64,000 bases of DNA, from assembly GCA_026120185.1 (NCBI GenBank), contig JANUWF010001176.1, forward strand, positions 5,589,501 to 5,653,500, written 5' to 3'. The stretch is from Voacanga thouarsii. Lineage: Eukaryota; Streptophyta; Magnoliopsida; Gentianales; Apocynaceae. The translations under genes were made by a program, and so were the position numbers. Below are positions 1 to 10,119 of this stretch, one piece after another. Position 1 is the first letter of the stretch, and each line of letters starts with the position of its first letter. The notes below the pieces were generated by a model. That model saw nothing but the letters and a program-made list of their open reading frames with translations. It ran no database searches and was not told where the DNA came from.

Positions 1-468
1 AAAATTGTCACAATAAATAGTGGCAGACCTATTCATGCGTAGTACTACTCCAAGTTCTATGAAAAACTTTCAAAGCCACACAGGTTCTTTAGAAGATTAT
101 AAAGTAGCAACGTACTCAACTTCCATAGTAGAATCAGCAATGCAAGATTACTTGATACTTCTCCATAAAATGGCTCCTCCAGACAAAGTGAAGACATATC
201 CACTAATAGATTTTCTCTCAACTTTATCTGTCTGGAAGTCGAAGTCTGTGTAACCAATAGGAACCAAATCATCAGCACGATATACAAGTATAAAATCTCT
301 CATTTCCTTGAGATATTTAAGTATATGCTTTATGGCTTGCCAGTGAGCTTTCCCTAGATTTGACTGATATCTACTAACCATGCCTACTGCAAAGTAGATA
401 TCTAGCCTAATACAAAGAATAACATACATGAGAATTTTCACAGCTGAAGCATAAGGGATCCTGGTCAT
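1..468 (-). pseudogene. COP1 RNase H domain, partial
   Basis: The minus-strand reading contains the copia RT-RNase H junction: RIPYASAVKILMYVILC, then MVSRYQSNLGKAHWQAIK, then GYTDFDFQTDKVERKSISGY, which is the first catalytic-Asp block of copia RNase H (usually YTDSD). The cassette ends at the window edge, so the remaining catalytic blocks and the 3' LTR are not visible. The frame breaks near base 148, after a motif ending WRSIK that is usually followed by the next RNase H block. It is a decayed domain with no function expected. Confidence 0.85.
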
Positions 469-498
469 TTTCTGCTTTTCTTCCTATGATTGAAGACA

Positions 499-1190
499 CT
501 ACTTCGAAGATAAAGATAATCCACGTCTAAAGGGTATAATAGCCCCTTTATATTGATCCATGTTGTACTTGACCAATATTGTATCAATGTAAACAAATTG
601 GGATAAGCCTAACATTCTTTGCTTCCTATCTCTAAGAAGCTTAATGCCTAGAATATAGCTAGCTTCTCTGAAATCTTTTATGCTAAATTGACTAGATAGC
701 CAAACCTTAACAGATGACAATGTCCCTACATAATTTTCAATGAGTAGAATGTCATCCATATTAAGTACCAAGAAAATCACTTTGCTACTGTCTGATTTCC
801 TATACGTATATAGTTCATCCACGTTTTAAATGAAACCATAAGCTTTCATGGTTTCATCAAAACATATGTTCCATGCTCGTGACACTTGCTTAAGTTCATA
901 GATGGACTTCTTAAGCTTACAGACTATTTATTCTTGACCTCTAGTAACAAAACCTTCTGGCTAGGATATATAGATGTCTTCGCTAAGATAGCCATTTAAG
1001 AAGGCTGTCTTGACATCCATCTGCCTTTCTCATAGTCATATTGATATGCGATAGCTAAGAGAATTCAGATAGACTTAAGCATGGCTACTTGTGAAAAGGG
1101 TTCCCCATAATCGATCCCTTCTTTCTGAGTATAACCTTTAGCAACCAACCTTACTTTATTTGTTTCAACATTTCCATCCGTACCTCTCTT
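499..1190 (-). pseudogene. COP1 reverse transcriptase domain
   Basis: The minus strand around 960-1,030 reads MDVKTAFLNG followed by YLSEDI, the conserved copia RT palm segment. Further on it reads LVLNMDDILLI, where family members have LYVDDILLI. The catalytic YVDD box has therefore become NMDD: the two Asp remain but the Tyr and Val are changed. The neighbouring COP3 copy keeps YVDD (about 36,485-36,505). Stops break the frame near 975 and 835. Downstream it continues as LSSQFSIKDFREASYILGIK, the segment leading into RNase H. Confidence 0.87.
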
Positions 1191-1536
1191 CCTCTTTTAT
1201 ACCCACTTATACCTAATAGGTTTTATCCCATCAGGTACAGTGACAAGATCCCATAGCTAATTGAGGTACATGGACTCAATCTCAACATTCATGGCTAGTT
1301 GTCATTTGTATAGATTAGCATCAACAAAGGCCTCCTCGTGTCTAGTGAGATATTATTCTTGATTATCAGAGACTAGATCATAGATCTTTGCGGTCCACCT
1401 TTCTAGAACTCTTGTGATCCTTCCACTACGACGAGGCTTAGTTTGTATAGGAACATCTATTTATGTTTCTCTTAGTTCCTTGATCGGGGTGTTAGAAGTA
1501 CTTGAAGTTTGAATCAGTGACTAGCTTCTCTTCTAA

Positions 1537-1773
1537 CTATATTCTGCTTGAACCCGTGGTGGAAGTAACTTGTTCATCCTCTAAGTATCTAACATTAGTA
1601 CTAACAAATACCTTATACTCTTGATGATGATAGAAATATCCGCATCTTTTTCCTTTTATATACCTAATGAAGTAGTATAACTCTGATCTTAATTTCAGCT
1701 TACTTCTTTTTGTTAGCACATAAGCTAAACAATCCCATATCAATAGATAGTTCAGACTGGACTTTCATCCAAT
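1537..1773 (-). pseudogene. COP1 IN-RT linker region
   Basis: The minus-strand reading contains IWDCLAYVLTKRSKLKLRSE and later KVFVSTNVRYLEDEQV. These match the spacer that follows copia integrase (in relatives WGCPAYV...K...RSE...F.GYPKGT and KVFVSTNARFLED). It joins the integrase ORF to the right and the RT to the left through stops and a frame change. The stretch 1,190-1,537 is the degenerate continuation towards RT and has no intact frame. Confidence 0.75.
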
Positions 1774-2340
1774 TCACATCTCATATGGTGTCCAAGGTAC
1801 TGATTTGGAAGGTACTAAGTTCAAAATATATGCTACTGTTTCTAAGGCATACTCCCAAAAGGAAATAGGAAGAGATGCATGACTCATAATACTTCTGACC
1901 ATATCCATCAAAGTTCTATTTCTTCTCTCATCTACTCCATTCTGTTGGGGAGTTCTAGGCACAGTTAATTGAGATACTATGCCGTGATGTATCAAGTAGT
2001 CCTTAAACTCACCGAGGAGGTACTCTCCATCACAATCCGATCTCAAAGTTTTAATTAATTTACATGTTCGACGCTTCATTTCAGTCTTAACCTCCTTGAA
2101 TTGATCAAAAGAGTCAGGCTTGTGCCTCATTAGATAAATATAACCAAAACAAATGTGATCATTTGTAAAAGTAATAAAGTATTCGTAGCCTCCTCTAACT
2201 GGTGTAGTCATTGAACCACAAACATTCGTATGAATTAGTGCTAGTATTTTCATGGCTCTATCTGCCTTTTTGATAAATGACCTTTTGGTCATTTTACATT
2301 TAAAGAAAGATTCACATTGAGGCCATTCTTCCAATCTCAA
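1774..2340 (-). pseudogene. COP1 integrase core
   Basis: This is a 188-residue open stretch on the minus strand. It starts in the GAG-pre-integrase/IN boundary and contains [20 protein letters not shown] (usual first Asp position replaced by Asn, HTDVCGPM in relatives), then [17 protein letters not shown], then [11 protein letters not shown] with the second catalytic Asp, and [15 protein letters not shown], which holds the catalytic Glu (usually NGVAERRNRTL). The D-to-N change in the first catalytic residue suggests an inactive enzyme. It ends in [11 protein letters not shown], the usual end of the core. Confidence 0.9.
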
Positions 2341-2392
2341 TGAATCTAAAGGCCCATCATGGATTAGCCTCTAAATCCGATTAGGATTTATA

Positions 2393-3740
2393 GGGTGGAG
2401 GAGAAAAATCTGGTTGTTTGAAATTGAAATGGAGAAATTTAAGGAGTTTTTTGAGGTGGAAGATATGTTAATGGTGTTTGATTAGTGGAGGTTTCTTGGA
2501 ATTGCAAATGGCTGACTGGTTTGTTGTGTTTTGCTGAAATGAATGAGGGTTGAGGGAACTATAAGGCTGGCTGAATTTTTAAGTCCAACGGTAGAAAAAT
2601 TTCTAGTTATGAAGCCTAATCCCAGGGTGTTTCCATGGAGCAAATATTGAAAATTTTGAAATTCAAATGGAAGTTTGATAGGAGTGATTGTAGGAGAAAT
2701 TTGAGGTGTGGTTATGGAGTCTAGTTGTGCAAGATCAGTGGAGGGGGTAATGGTGTTCAGTTCATGGTTGAACAAGAATTAACTTACAGAGATTTGAGGG
2801 TGGTTTTCGAACCAGGCTTAGAGAGAACAAGGCTGGAATTTTTTTTTTTTTTTTTTTTGGTTGTGGTTCAAATGGTTGTAGAATTTTCTGGGCAGTTTTT
2901 TCTGCAATATTCCAGACGATTTGCAGAGGGTTTGGAGAGGTGTTTGACGGTCCTTTAAGGATGGTTTCCAACCTTCTTTATGGAGGAAAAGCAGAGGCAA
3001 TTTACTGGTTTGAAGGCAGTAGAAACAGCTTTGATTTCAGGCTGCCATGCAACGAAACTGCCCAGAATTTTTTTCTGGTTTGTGCAGTTTTGTGCAGTCC
3101 GATTTTTGTAAAAGAATTCTAGTCTTCAAGCTGAATAAATTGGCCATTTTTCTGGCATCAATTGAGTAAGATAGGTGGCTGAGATTTTCAAAGGTTAGGC
3201 TGCTCAAGAATATGGAAAAATTTCAGATTTCTTTCATGGAGGATATGAACACTATGGAGTGGAGTTTGAAGGCTCAACCATGAAGATTAATTTCTCTTGG
3301 GAACCTCCTTAACTCCTTCCCTATTTTCAGTCAAATCTCCAACCTCTAAGAATCATTTTCAGAATTCAAAGGCCAAGAATCCTTGCTGAATTTTTTGAAA
3401 TTAAAAACATGGATTTGGATAAATTTTGAACAAATTTAGTTGGTGGAGTGGTTAGGGTAAGCTAGGGAATAAAAAGGACATGAGTCCCTCAAGAATTCCT
3501 TTTAGAATATAAGAATAGAATTAGGACATTCCCTTCATGTCTCCCCTAGGACAACACTCCTATTTTTATTTATGGAATGCAAGAGACGAAAATCCAACCT
3601 TAAATTAAAATAATTATGATAAAATTTAAATGATGGGATTTGAACTTATAACCTTAGATATATTTATATATATTCATGCAAAATGATATGATATACATCC
3701 CGACCCCCATACTCTAGGGTTGGCTTTAAGTTGGGTTTCA
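2393..3740 (-). repeat. GYP1 3' LTR, truncated
   Basis: This segment aligns by eye with 13,412-14,946 of the other GYP1 LTR; for example both have the run GAGAAAAATCTGGTTGTTT near their left ends. On the minus strand it begins TGAAACCC directly after a purine tract. It lacks the LTR portion equivalent to 10,670-13,411, because homology stops at the COP1 junction. It also lacks about 190 bp corresponding to 14,670-14,857, which removes most of the tRNA-like module. Short ORFs inside it overlap a poly-T run and are not genes. Confidence 0.88.
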
Positions 3741-3755
3741 CATCCTCTTCTCCTT
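3741..3755 (-). other. GYP1 polypurine tract
   Basis: On the minus strand the sequence AAGGAGAAGAGGATG lies immediately before the TGAAACCC start of the 3' LTR. This is the position and composition expected of the primer for plus-strand DNA synthesis. Confidence 0.75.
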
Positions 3756-5230
3756 CAGAGAATTTCGTCCCAAAATTCAAGCATACCTCTATCTCAGATC
3801 GGGATACTTCCGCTTACCCATTCTTCTGTTTCCCATGTGGCATCATGCATGCCATGATGCTCCTACTGCACATTTTTCGTTAGAATCTGCTTGTTCTAGA
3901 GAGTCTTGATACTTCAGTCCGATATCCTCACGGGTTTCTTCACATAGCTCAGGTCGGGTTGCAACAGTAATGGCTCATCGTTCAAAGTATGTCCGGGATC
4001 GGCATTGTACTTCTTCAGTTGTGACACATGAAACACGTTGTGAATTCCCGTCAATCCATCCGGCAAATCTAATCGATACGCCACCGGCCCAATCCTCTCC
4101 TTTATTGGAAATGGTCCCAAATACATCGGATTCAGCTTTTCACCTTTCGGATGCTTCAGAATTCCTCTATTCGGTGTCAGGAATACCTTGTCTCCCACCT
4201 GAAATTCTAATTCTCTCTGCCTATTATCTGCATAGCTCTTTTGTCGGCTCTAGGCTGCTTTCAACCTTTCCCTGATTAACTTGACCTTGTCCAACATTTC
4301 TTGAACACAGACTTCTCCCGACTTGCTCACGTGGCCGTCTTCTGACCAACTCCAGTATACTGGTACCTGACACTTGCGTCCATACAGAGCTTCATACAGA
4401 GCCATTCCAATCGAAGCTTGATAACTATTATTGTACGACAACTCCGCATACGGCACACATTCGATCCACTTATTCCCGAAATCCAGTACACAGGCTCTCA
4501 GCATATCCTTTAATATCTGTATAACCCTTTCTGACTACCCATCGGTTTGTGGATGTGCCGTCGTACTGAACTTCAGACTCGAACCTATTGATTCTTGAAA
4601 CTTGCCCCAAAATTGGGATGTAAATCTCGGATCTCTATCAGACACAATACTTGAAGGCACTCCATGCAGTCGGACTATTTCTCGCACATAGGTCTAAGCC
4701 AACTTCTCCATGGAATCCTTTACATTCACTGGTATGAAATGTACTGATTTGGTTAGTCGATCCACCACTGCCCATATGGCATCCTTTTGGGTTCTTGCCA
4801 TAAGGAGTCCGGTAATGAAATCTATGGTCACCTCCTCCCATTTCCATTCAGGCACTGGTAATGGTTGCAACAACCCTGCTGACTTCTTGTGCTCTGCTTT
4901 GACTTTCTGACAGGTAAGACACGTCGAGACATACTTAACCACGTTCTGCTTCATTCCGGGCCACCAATAAGCTCTTTTCAAATACTGATACATTTTGACC
5001 TCTCCTGGATGAATGGCATACTTGCTTTTATGCGCCTCTTCCAAAATTCTGTCCTTCAATTGGTACTCTTCGGATACACACAATCGATCTCTGAAATACA
5101 AAACTCCCGCTTTGTCTTGCCGAAATTCACTGCCTTGCTGTTTGAGCTCTTTGTCCTTGAAAAGCTGAAATTCTACATTACTTTGCTGAGCTTCAAAAAT
5201 TTCCCGCCTTAGGTCTGGTGTCAACTTCAG
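3756..5230 (-). pseudogene. GYP1 integrase with decayed chromodomain
   Basis: The minus strand shows the HHCC zinc domain (HKSKYAIHPGEVKMYQYLKR, then CLTCQKVKAEHK; about 4,905-5,040), the core with TIDFITGL (first Asp, about 4,815-4,840), a DRDPRFT-like block (about 4,635) and QTDG-stop-SERVIQ (about 4,520-4,545), where a TAG interrupts the segment next to the catalytic Glu. The C-terminal part reads GDKVFLTPNRGI, then YLGPFPIKERIGPVAYRLDL and HNVFHVSQLKKY (3,914-4,198). Beyond, 3,780-3,914 reads as a chromodomain remnant with ATWETEE and a FWDEIL tail, broken by stops. In life this would have inserted the cDNA, with the chromodomain choosing the chromatin target. Confidence 0.9.
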
Positions 5231-6480
5231 GTTGCTAACAACAATTCCCTCCCTTTGCACTTCCGCTCTTCTATCTAACATAACCTGAACCACTTGAACC
5301 TCCTGCACTCTTAGTCTGGCCATTTTAACTTTTTTGCTCTGGGTATCAGCAACAACATTGGCTTTCCCGAGATGATAGTTGATAGGACAACGGTACTCCT
5401 CCAAAAATTCCATCCATCTTCGCTATCTCAAATTCAAGTCCTTCTGGGTAAAAATGTACTTTAGGCTCTTGTAATCAGTGAACACTTCATATTTTTCTCC
5501 GTAAAGATAGTGCCGCCATTTCTTTAAAGCGAACACGATGACAACCAGCTCTAGCTCATGCGCGGGGTAATTGACTTCATGAGGCCTCAACTTCCGAGAA
5601 GCATAGGCGATCACCTTTCGGTTTTGCATCAAGACTGCTCCCAAGCCTTCTTTCGAAGCATCGGTATACAGCGCGTAAGGCTTATCTTCCTCTGGCAAAC
5701 TCAACACTAGTACTGACATTAATCTCCGTTTCAGCTCTTGAAAACTCTTTTCATATTTTTTATTCCAAACAAAGGGTACGTCCTTTCTCAGTAGTCGGGT
5801 CATAGGCGATGCGAGCGTAGAAAATCCCTCACACTTGCTAAACTTGGCGAAAAGCTTGTGCTCTCTTAGTTTCTCCAATACCAGCTTCAAATGTTCTGCA
5901 TGATCCTCCTGGCTCTTGGAGTAAATAAGTATGTCGTCGATGAAGACCACCACGAACTTGTCCAAGTAGGGTTGGAACACTCGATGCATCAAATCCATAA
6001 ATACCACTGATATATTGGTTACCCCGAATGGCATCACCACGAACTCATAGTGACCATATCTTGTGTTGAAGGCTGTCTTAGGAATATTCTCCTCTTTCAT
6101 CCTTACTTGATAGTATCCTTGCCTCAAATCTAGTTTGGAGTAACAACTGGATCTTTGCAATTGGTCGAATAGCTCGCCAATCAGTGGTAGGGGATACTTA
6201 TTCTTGATCATCTGGTTGTTCAAGCTCTGGTAGTGATACACAACCTCAGAGTCCCATCCTTCTTCTTCACAAATAGCATAGGTGCTCCCTAGGGTGACGT
6301 GCTAGGTCTGATGTAGCCTTACCTCACTAGCTCTTCTAGCTGCTCTTTTAATTCTTTTAGCTCTGTCAGTGCCATCCAATACGGAGTTCGGGATACCGGT
6401 TTCGCTCCTGGAACTAGATCAACGGTGAACTCAATTTCTCAGTTGGGAGGTAAAGAAGTGAGTTTCGCAAGGAACACGTC
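5230..6480 (-). pseudogene. GYP1 reverse transcriptase and RNase H
   Basis: The RT part (about 5,830-6,420) has the palm segments [20 protein letters not shown] and VVMPFGVTN, and the catalytic [11 protein letters not shown]. RNase H follows with [36 protein letters not shown] and [11 protein letters not shown]. Stops lie near 6,242 and 5,420. Between AKFSKCE and [12 protein letters not shown] (about 5,825-5,832) some 55 codons are missing in frame; the second chromovirus (GYP2, about 17,655-17,828) still has them. The lost part is the thumb/connection region, so the enzyme would be defective even without the stops. Confidence 0.92.
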
Positions 6481-7050
6481 GGGAAAATCCTTCACCACCT
6501 CGGTATCCTCCAGAGTGCACTGGTCCTTTAGCTTGTTTACCACATAAGCCAAATATCCTTGACATCCTTGCTTCAATAATTTCCAAGCTTTAGCCCCAGC
6601 TATCAAGAACTTCAATTCTTTTACCCTCTTGCCATTAAACTCTAACACATCACATCCTGGTTTAATGAATTGAACCGTCTTATTCTTACAATCTACTCTA
6701 GCTCCATGCTTCGCTAGCCAATCCATTCCTAATATCGAATCATAATCATCAATAGCCAAGACTATCAAATCTCCCTCCAAGCTTTCTCTCCCTACTTCAA
6801 TTTTACAATTTCACACATACTGATCTGCTTGTACCATCTTCCCCAGAGGCGTGCTCACCGATAAAGTAAAAGGTAGTTCTACTTCATCCCAACCCAAATA
6901 ATATGCATAATTCTTGTTTAGGTAGGAATGGGTAGATCCAGGGTCTATCAATGCATTAACGGAACGACCTTGGATAGTAAACGTATCTTCCACCACTGCC
7001 ACATCAGTTCCAACCTCCTCTCGATTGAGAGTAAAGACTTTTGCTTTCAC
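6439..7050 (-). pseudogene. GYP1 retropepsin-like protease and spacer
   Basis: The reading MKAKVFTLNREEVGTD is followed by ALIDPGSTHSYL. This has the D-x-G arrangement of the aspartic protease active site in plant chromoviruses (DPGATHSF in relatives). Downstream is DYDSILGMDWLAKHGARVDC, the second conserved protease block. A stop near 6,800 splits the two parts. The region then runs into the RT leader (VVKDFPDVFLAKLTSLPPN). The protease would have cut the Gag-Pol polyprotein. Confidence 0.88.
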
Positions 7051-7099
7051 TTGAGGCTTCTACGCTCCACTCCCGGATGCTCCTGTGGCATTGGCTCGA

Positions 7100-7700
7100 T
7101 TGGCCCTCGGGACTTGAGCCAGATTTCCTTGCCCAACTCGATGAAGTTTACGGCAGGCATTCCGCAGATGGTTCAGGTCTCCGCAATGGTAACATCCGTT
7201 CACCTCCTTTGGACCAACAATTCCTTTCTGTGTGGCCCCTTAATGGAAGATTTTGCGTAGGACCAACCGGTGCTGTCCGAGCTTGCTCTCCTTGGTTCTG
7301 CCACTGCTGGTTAGTGCGGTGCTTGTTAGATTGCTGCTTTTGAAAAGGTCCCGGCGGTTGCCTTGGTGGCTGGGATGGTCTTGGTGCCATTCTGTCTTCA
7401 TTTTCAGTCCGGGTGGCTGCGTCCACGGCCCCTAAGTAGATTGTTGGTGGAGAAGGTGCCAACGCCCTTCTCAACTCCTACCTTAGCCCCTTGACAAACT
7501 GTCTTGTCCTGTTCGGCTCAGTGTCCACCAGCCTCTTGTAGTACTTTGACAATTGGGTGAACCGTGCCGCGTACTGAGCTATCGTTATACCTCCCTGCTT
7601 TGGATTCTGGAACTTATCTTCCCGCTTCTCAACTATCCACTGAGGGATATACTCAGCTCTAAATACTTCCACAAAATTGGCCCATGTCCAGTCTTGGTTA
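7100..7700 (-). pseudogene. GYP1 gag, 3' part (capsid and CCHC knuckle)
   Basis: From 7,720 the minus strand reads WTWANFVEVFRAEYIPQWIV, then GGITIAQYAARFTQLSKYY and FVKGLR, which is the retrotrans_gag capsid core. In another frame 7,153-7,197 reads CYHCGDLNHLRNAC, a perfect CX2CX4HX4C nucleic-acid-binding knuckle. At least one frameshift therefore lies between the capsid and the knuckle. The 5' part of the gene is across the hAT insertion at 9,401-9,846. Confidence 0.88.
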
Positions 7701-7708
7701 ATCATCTC
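7701..7708. other. HAT1 target-site duplication, left copy
   Basis: The 8 bp ATCATCTC lies directly outside the left TIR. The identical 8 bp lies at 9,401-9,408, directly outside the right TIR. An 8-bp duplication is diagnostic of hAT insertion. Removing the element and one copy restores the GYP1 gag frame context. Confidence 0.95.
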
Positions 7709-7994
7709 TAGCAATGGCAACTGGGCCGGGCCCGGCCCGCTCGGCAGCCCGAGAACTATTCACCGATCTGGTCCTAGGGCTCGGGCCAGTCCGGGCCAAG
7801 GGATAAAATCCCTGGCCCGTCACGGGCCGGCCCGCCTGAGGCCCGACTGGCTCGCCTGAGAGAGCCGTTACCTAACAGCTCTCTCTGTTTTTTTTTTAAA
7901 TTTGGTCCTTTAATTTTTTATTTTTGCAGTTTAGCCCCTAAAACGGCTGAAGTAAATTTTTTTTTTGCAATTTGGTCCCTAACCCCCAAAACTC

Positions 7995-8002
7995 TATAAA
8001 TA
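7995..8002 (+). promoter_or_regulatory. HAT1 TATA box
   Basis: TATAAATA lies in a C-rich context about 480 bp upstream of the transposase ATG, in an otherwise AT-rich leader. Its place and orientation fit the transposase promoter. The leader between 8,010 and 8,470 holds no coding sequence; it is T-rich and could contain an intron, as Ac-like leaders sometimes do, but no splice pair can be fixed by eye. Confidence 0.55.
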
Positions 8003-8473
8003 CCCCCCAATTCAACCAAAAACTCATCAACACTCTCCAATTCTCTCAAACTCTCTCCAATTCTCTCTTATTTCCATTCATCTTTCTCTCATTATCCTCA
8101 AATTTATTCATTTTCTCTACAAAGAGTATTAGAATAGAATTTATTTTTGTGTTAATACCTTTTCAATTCATCAAGAAAGTCTTCATATTTTGGAAGATTG
8201 TTGAGTAGCGGAATAGTAGATACAAGAAGTAAAAAGCTTAAGTGCTCAACAAAGTATTGTTATTCTTGAATTTTGGTCATCAACAAGTTAGTATTTCTTA
8301 ATCTTACATTCTTTTATTTTAGCTTTATTAGTTGTTTATTTTTTTTAGTTATTTGTTTAATTTTTAAATTAATTTGTTATTTATATTTTTCAATTCTCTT
8401 ATTTCATTATTTGTTAATACTTTTTTTTTAACTTTTATTTGAATTTTGATTGCTTGTTTTTTTTAAAGAAATA

Positions 8474-9247
8474 ATGGATCCAAATCAATTTCATCATTTT
8501 TCTTCATCGCAATCATCTACACATTTTGATTTTAATATAGATCCAGCTTTGAATTTAATAAATAATGAAATAGGTAATGAAGATGAAGGTCCTAGTAGGC
8601 CTAGTGTTAGTGTTTCACAATCACAACCAACTCCAATAATTAATCCCAACACATCTAATATAGGTGAGGATGATGTTGAAACAACGGATGTTACAACTAA
8701 AGCAAAAACATCTGTGGTTTGGAATCTTTTTGAAAAAGATAATGATAGTGATAGGGCAACATGTAAAATTTGTAGAGCGGAATATGCACATAAGAAGGGA
8801 GGAGGGACGGAAACATTAGTTAGACATATGAAAAGGTCACATAATGATTGGTTAGAAAACTTACTTAAACAACAACAAATACGTACTACAGGAGGTCAAA
8901 TGGTTGGTAATTTTCAATATGATCATAGAAAAAATAGAAATGCATTTTCTAAAATGATTGTTCAAACTAAATTACCTTTTAATTTTGCAAAAAATCCACA
9001 TTATGAACAATATATGCAAAATAATTGTCAACCAGCATGGAAAAGAATTCCTAGAACAACATTAAAAAATGATATAATAAAGATATATAAAGAAATGAAA
9101 GAGTATCTAATTGCTATGTTTGATTCTTGTAATTGGAAATTTGCTCTTACTTGTGATGGTTGGACTGCAATTACTAATGAATCTTATTTATGCAAACCCC
9201 CCACCACTTCAAGGTGGCTTTTTTATAATTTTAAAAAATTATGTTAA
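8474..9247 (+). CDS. HAT1 transposase N-terminal fragment with BED zinc finger
   Basis: This is a 257-codon intact ORF if the start is the second in-frame Met (context AATAATGGATCC). I prefer it to the Met 24 bp upstream, which would add an unusual hydrophobic start. Residues 1-80 are Ser/Asn-rich. Residues 82-125 form a BED finger: VWNLFEKD, then C97-x2-C100, and H118-x4-H123 in LVRHMKRSH. Residues after about 150 read KLPFNFAKNPHYEQYM and later ALTCDGWTAITNESYL, the start of the hAT catalytic region. Homology ends near 9,195, where a deletion joins it to the subterminal zone and adds a short unrelated tail to the stop. It could bind DNA but not transpose. Whether it is expressed is unknown. 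Confidence 0.85.
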   Translation: MDPNQFHHFSSSQSSTHFDFNIDPALNLINNEIGNEDEGPSRPSVSVSQSQPTPIINPNTSNIGEDDVETTDVTTKAKTSVVWNLFEKDNDSDRATCKICRAEYAHKKGGGTETLVRHMKRSHNDWLENLLKQQQIRTTGGQMVGNFQYDHRKNRNAFSKMIVQTKLPFNFAKNPHYEQYMQNNCQPAWKRIPRTTLKNDIIKIYKEMKEYLIAMFDSCNWKFALTCDGWTAITNESYLCKPPTTSRWLFYNFKKLC

Positions 9248-9400
9248 GTAGGGGAAAAAAAAAGAAGGAATAAGCCACGGGCCGGCCCGCACCGGCCCGC
9301 AGGCCTAGGTCCCGGTCCGGGCCCGAACCGGCCCGCCCGGTTCTCGGGCCCGGCACGGCATGGCCCGAAACCGTGCGGGTTGGCCCAATTACCATTGCTA

Positions 9401-9846
9401 ATCATCTCCCAGTCGTCCTGAACCCATTACCACCATGCCCGAGCTGGGCCCCTCAATCGGAATGCGGCAAACTTCACCATTCGCTTCTCAGTGTACTAAA
9501 TTGTAGCGAAGATGTCTTCCATCTGCTCTATCCATTGTTCAGCTTTCTGATCCTGCTTGGCTTCTTCCAAGAAGATAGGCAGTTGGAATTTCAGAAACCG
9601 CTCCAAAGCTTTGTCCTCTCCCCTTGGATTCCTCCATTGAGTTAAAGTTTGAAGAATCTCGGTCATCTTGCTAAATGCTGGCCCCATTGTCACTCCAACA
9701 GGTTCTTCTGACCTAATTTCCAAATCTAGCTCGCTTCCATTTCCCCGGTTGGGTGACTGCATTTGAGTCATCTCATCGTCCGGTGTCACAGGTTCTGCTT
9801 CCGGAATTCTTCTGCTTGATGTGGCTACACGGCGCTTGGGTGCCAT
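9401..9846 (-). pseudogene. GYP1 gag, 5' part
   Basis: The minus-strand start at 9,846 reads MAPKRRVATSSRRIPEAEPV. An upstream Met at 9,879 is in frame but would add an odd hydrophobic lead; the related GYP2 gag also begins MAPR, so 9,846 is chosen. The reading continues through FLKFQLPIFLEEAKQDQKAE and QWIEQMEDIFATI, then (with a stop near 9,495) RMVKFAAFRL and ARAWW, the classic plant gypsy Gag order. At 9,400 it is cut by the hAT and resumes at 7,700. Confidence 0.9.
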
Positions 9847-10119
9847 TCTAAACCATACCCAGATAATGAGTTTATGCATTCAAGCTTTAAAACATTTCAT
9901 TTGAGTATGCATTCACATTTAGATTTAAGTAAAAGAAAATCATATGCAAGTTTTGCATAAAGAATTGCTTATAAATTTCTCTCAAACCTTAGAGTACTCC
10001 AGGTACCCTTATTTGCATAAACTTGAAATTAAATCAGTAAACATAGATGAAATCCTTCACATAGGAGTTTATGGAAAGCTGTAAATAAAATATCCTAATC
10101 ATAGTAGCCCTTAGCCTCC

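Larger units (their letters stand above)
1..2392 (-). mobile_element. COP1: truncated Ty1/copia retrotransposon remnant
   Basis: Read right to left, the minus strand gives integrase core, the IN-RT linker, reverse transcriptase and RNase H, which is the copia order (IN before RT). The 5' part (LTR, gag, protease) is missing: homology to the related COP3 copy near 38,040-38,095 stops at about 2,385, where a chromovirus LTR begins. The 3' end runs off the window at base 1. Stops and frameshifts occur throughout, so it is inactive. Its sequence is close to COP3 (35,495-39,300), so the two belong to one family or to sister families. Confidence 0.9.
7709..9400 (+). mobile_element. HAT1: Ac/Ds-like hAT transposon, internally deleted
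   Basis: The element is 1,692 bp with imperfect terminal inverted repeats: left TAGCAATGGCAACTGGGCC, right (reverse complement) TAGCAATGGTAATTGGGCC, with 2 mismatches in 19. A perfect 8-bp target duplication flanks it. Both subterminal zones are very GC-rich with repeated GGCCCG units, and each holds the 12-bp palindrome CGGGCCGGCCCG (7,823-7,834 and 9,278-9,289). Inside are a TATA box and an ORF for the N-terminal part of a hAT transposase. The catalytic core and C-terminal dimerisation region are missing, so it is a Ds-type derivative needing transposase in trans. It is inserted in GYP1 gag. Confidence 0.95.

Noticed and set aside
2725..3122. Several ORFs of 60-77 codons on both strands
   Set aside because: They lie in the GYP1 3' LTR, overlap a poly-T run, and are only partly conserved in the other LTR with no protein family.
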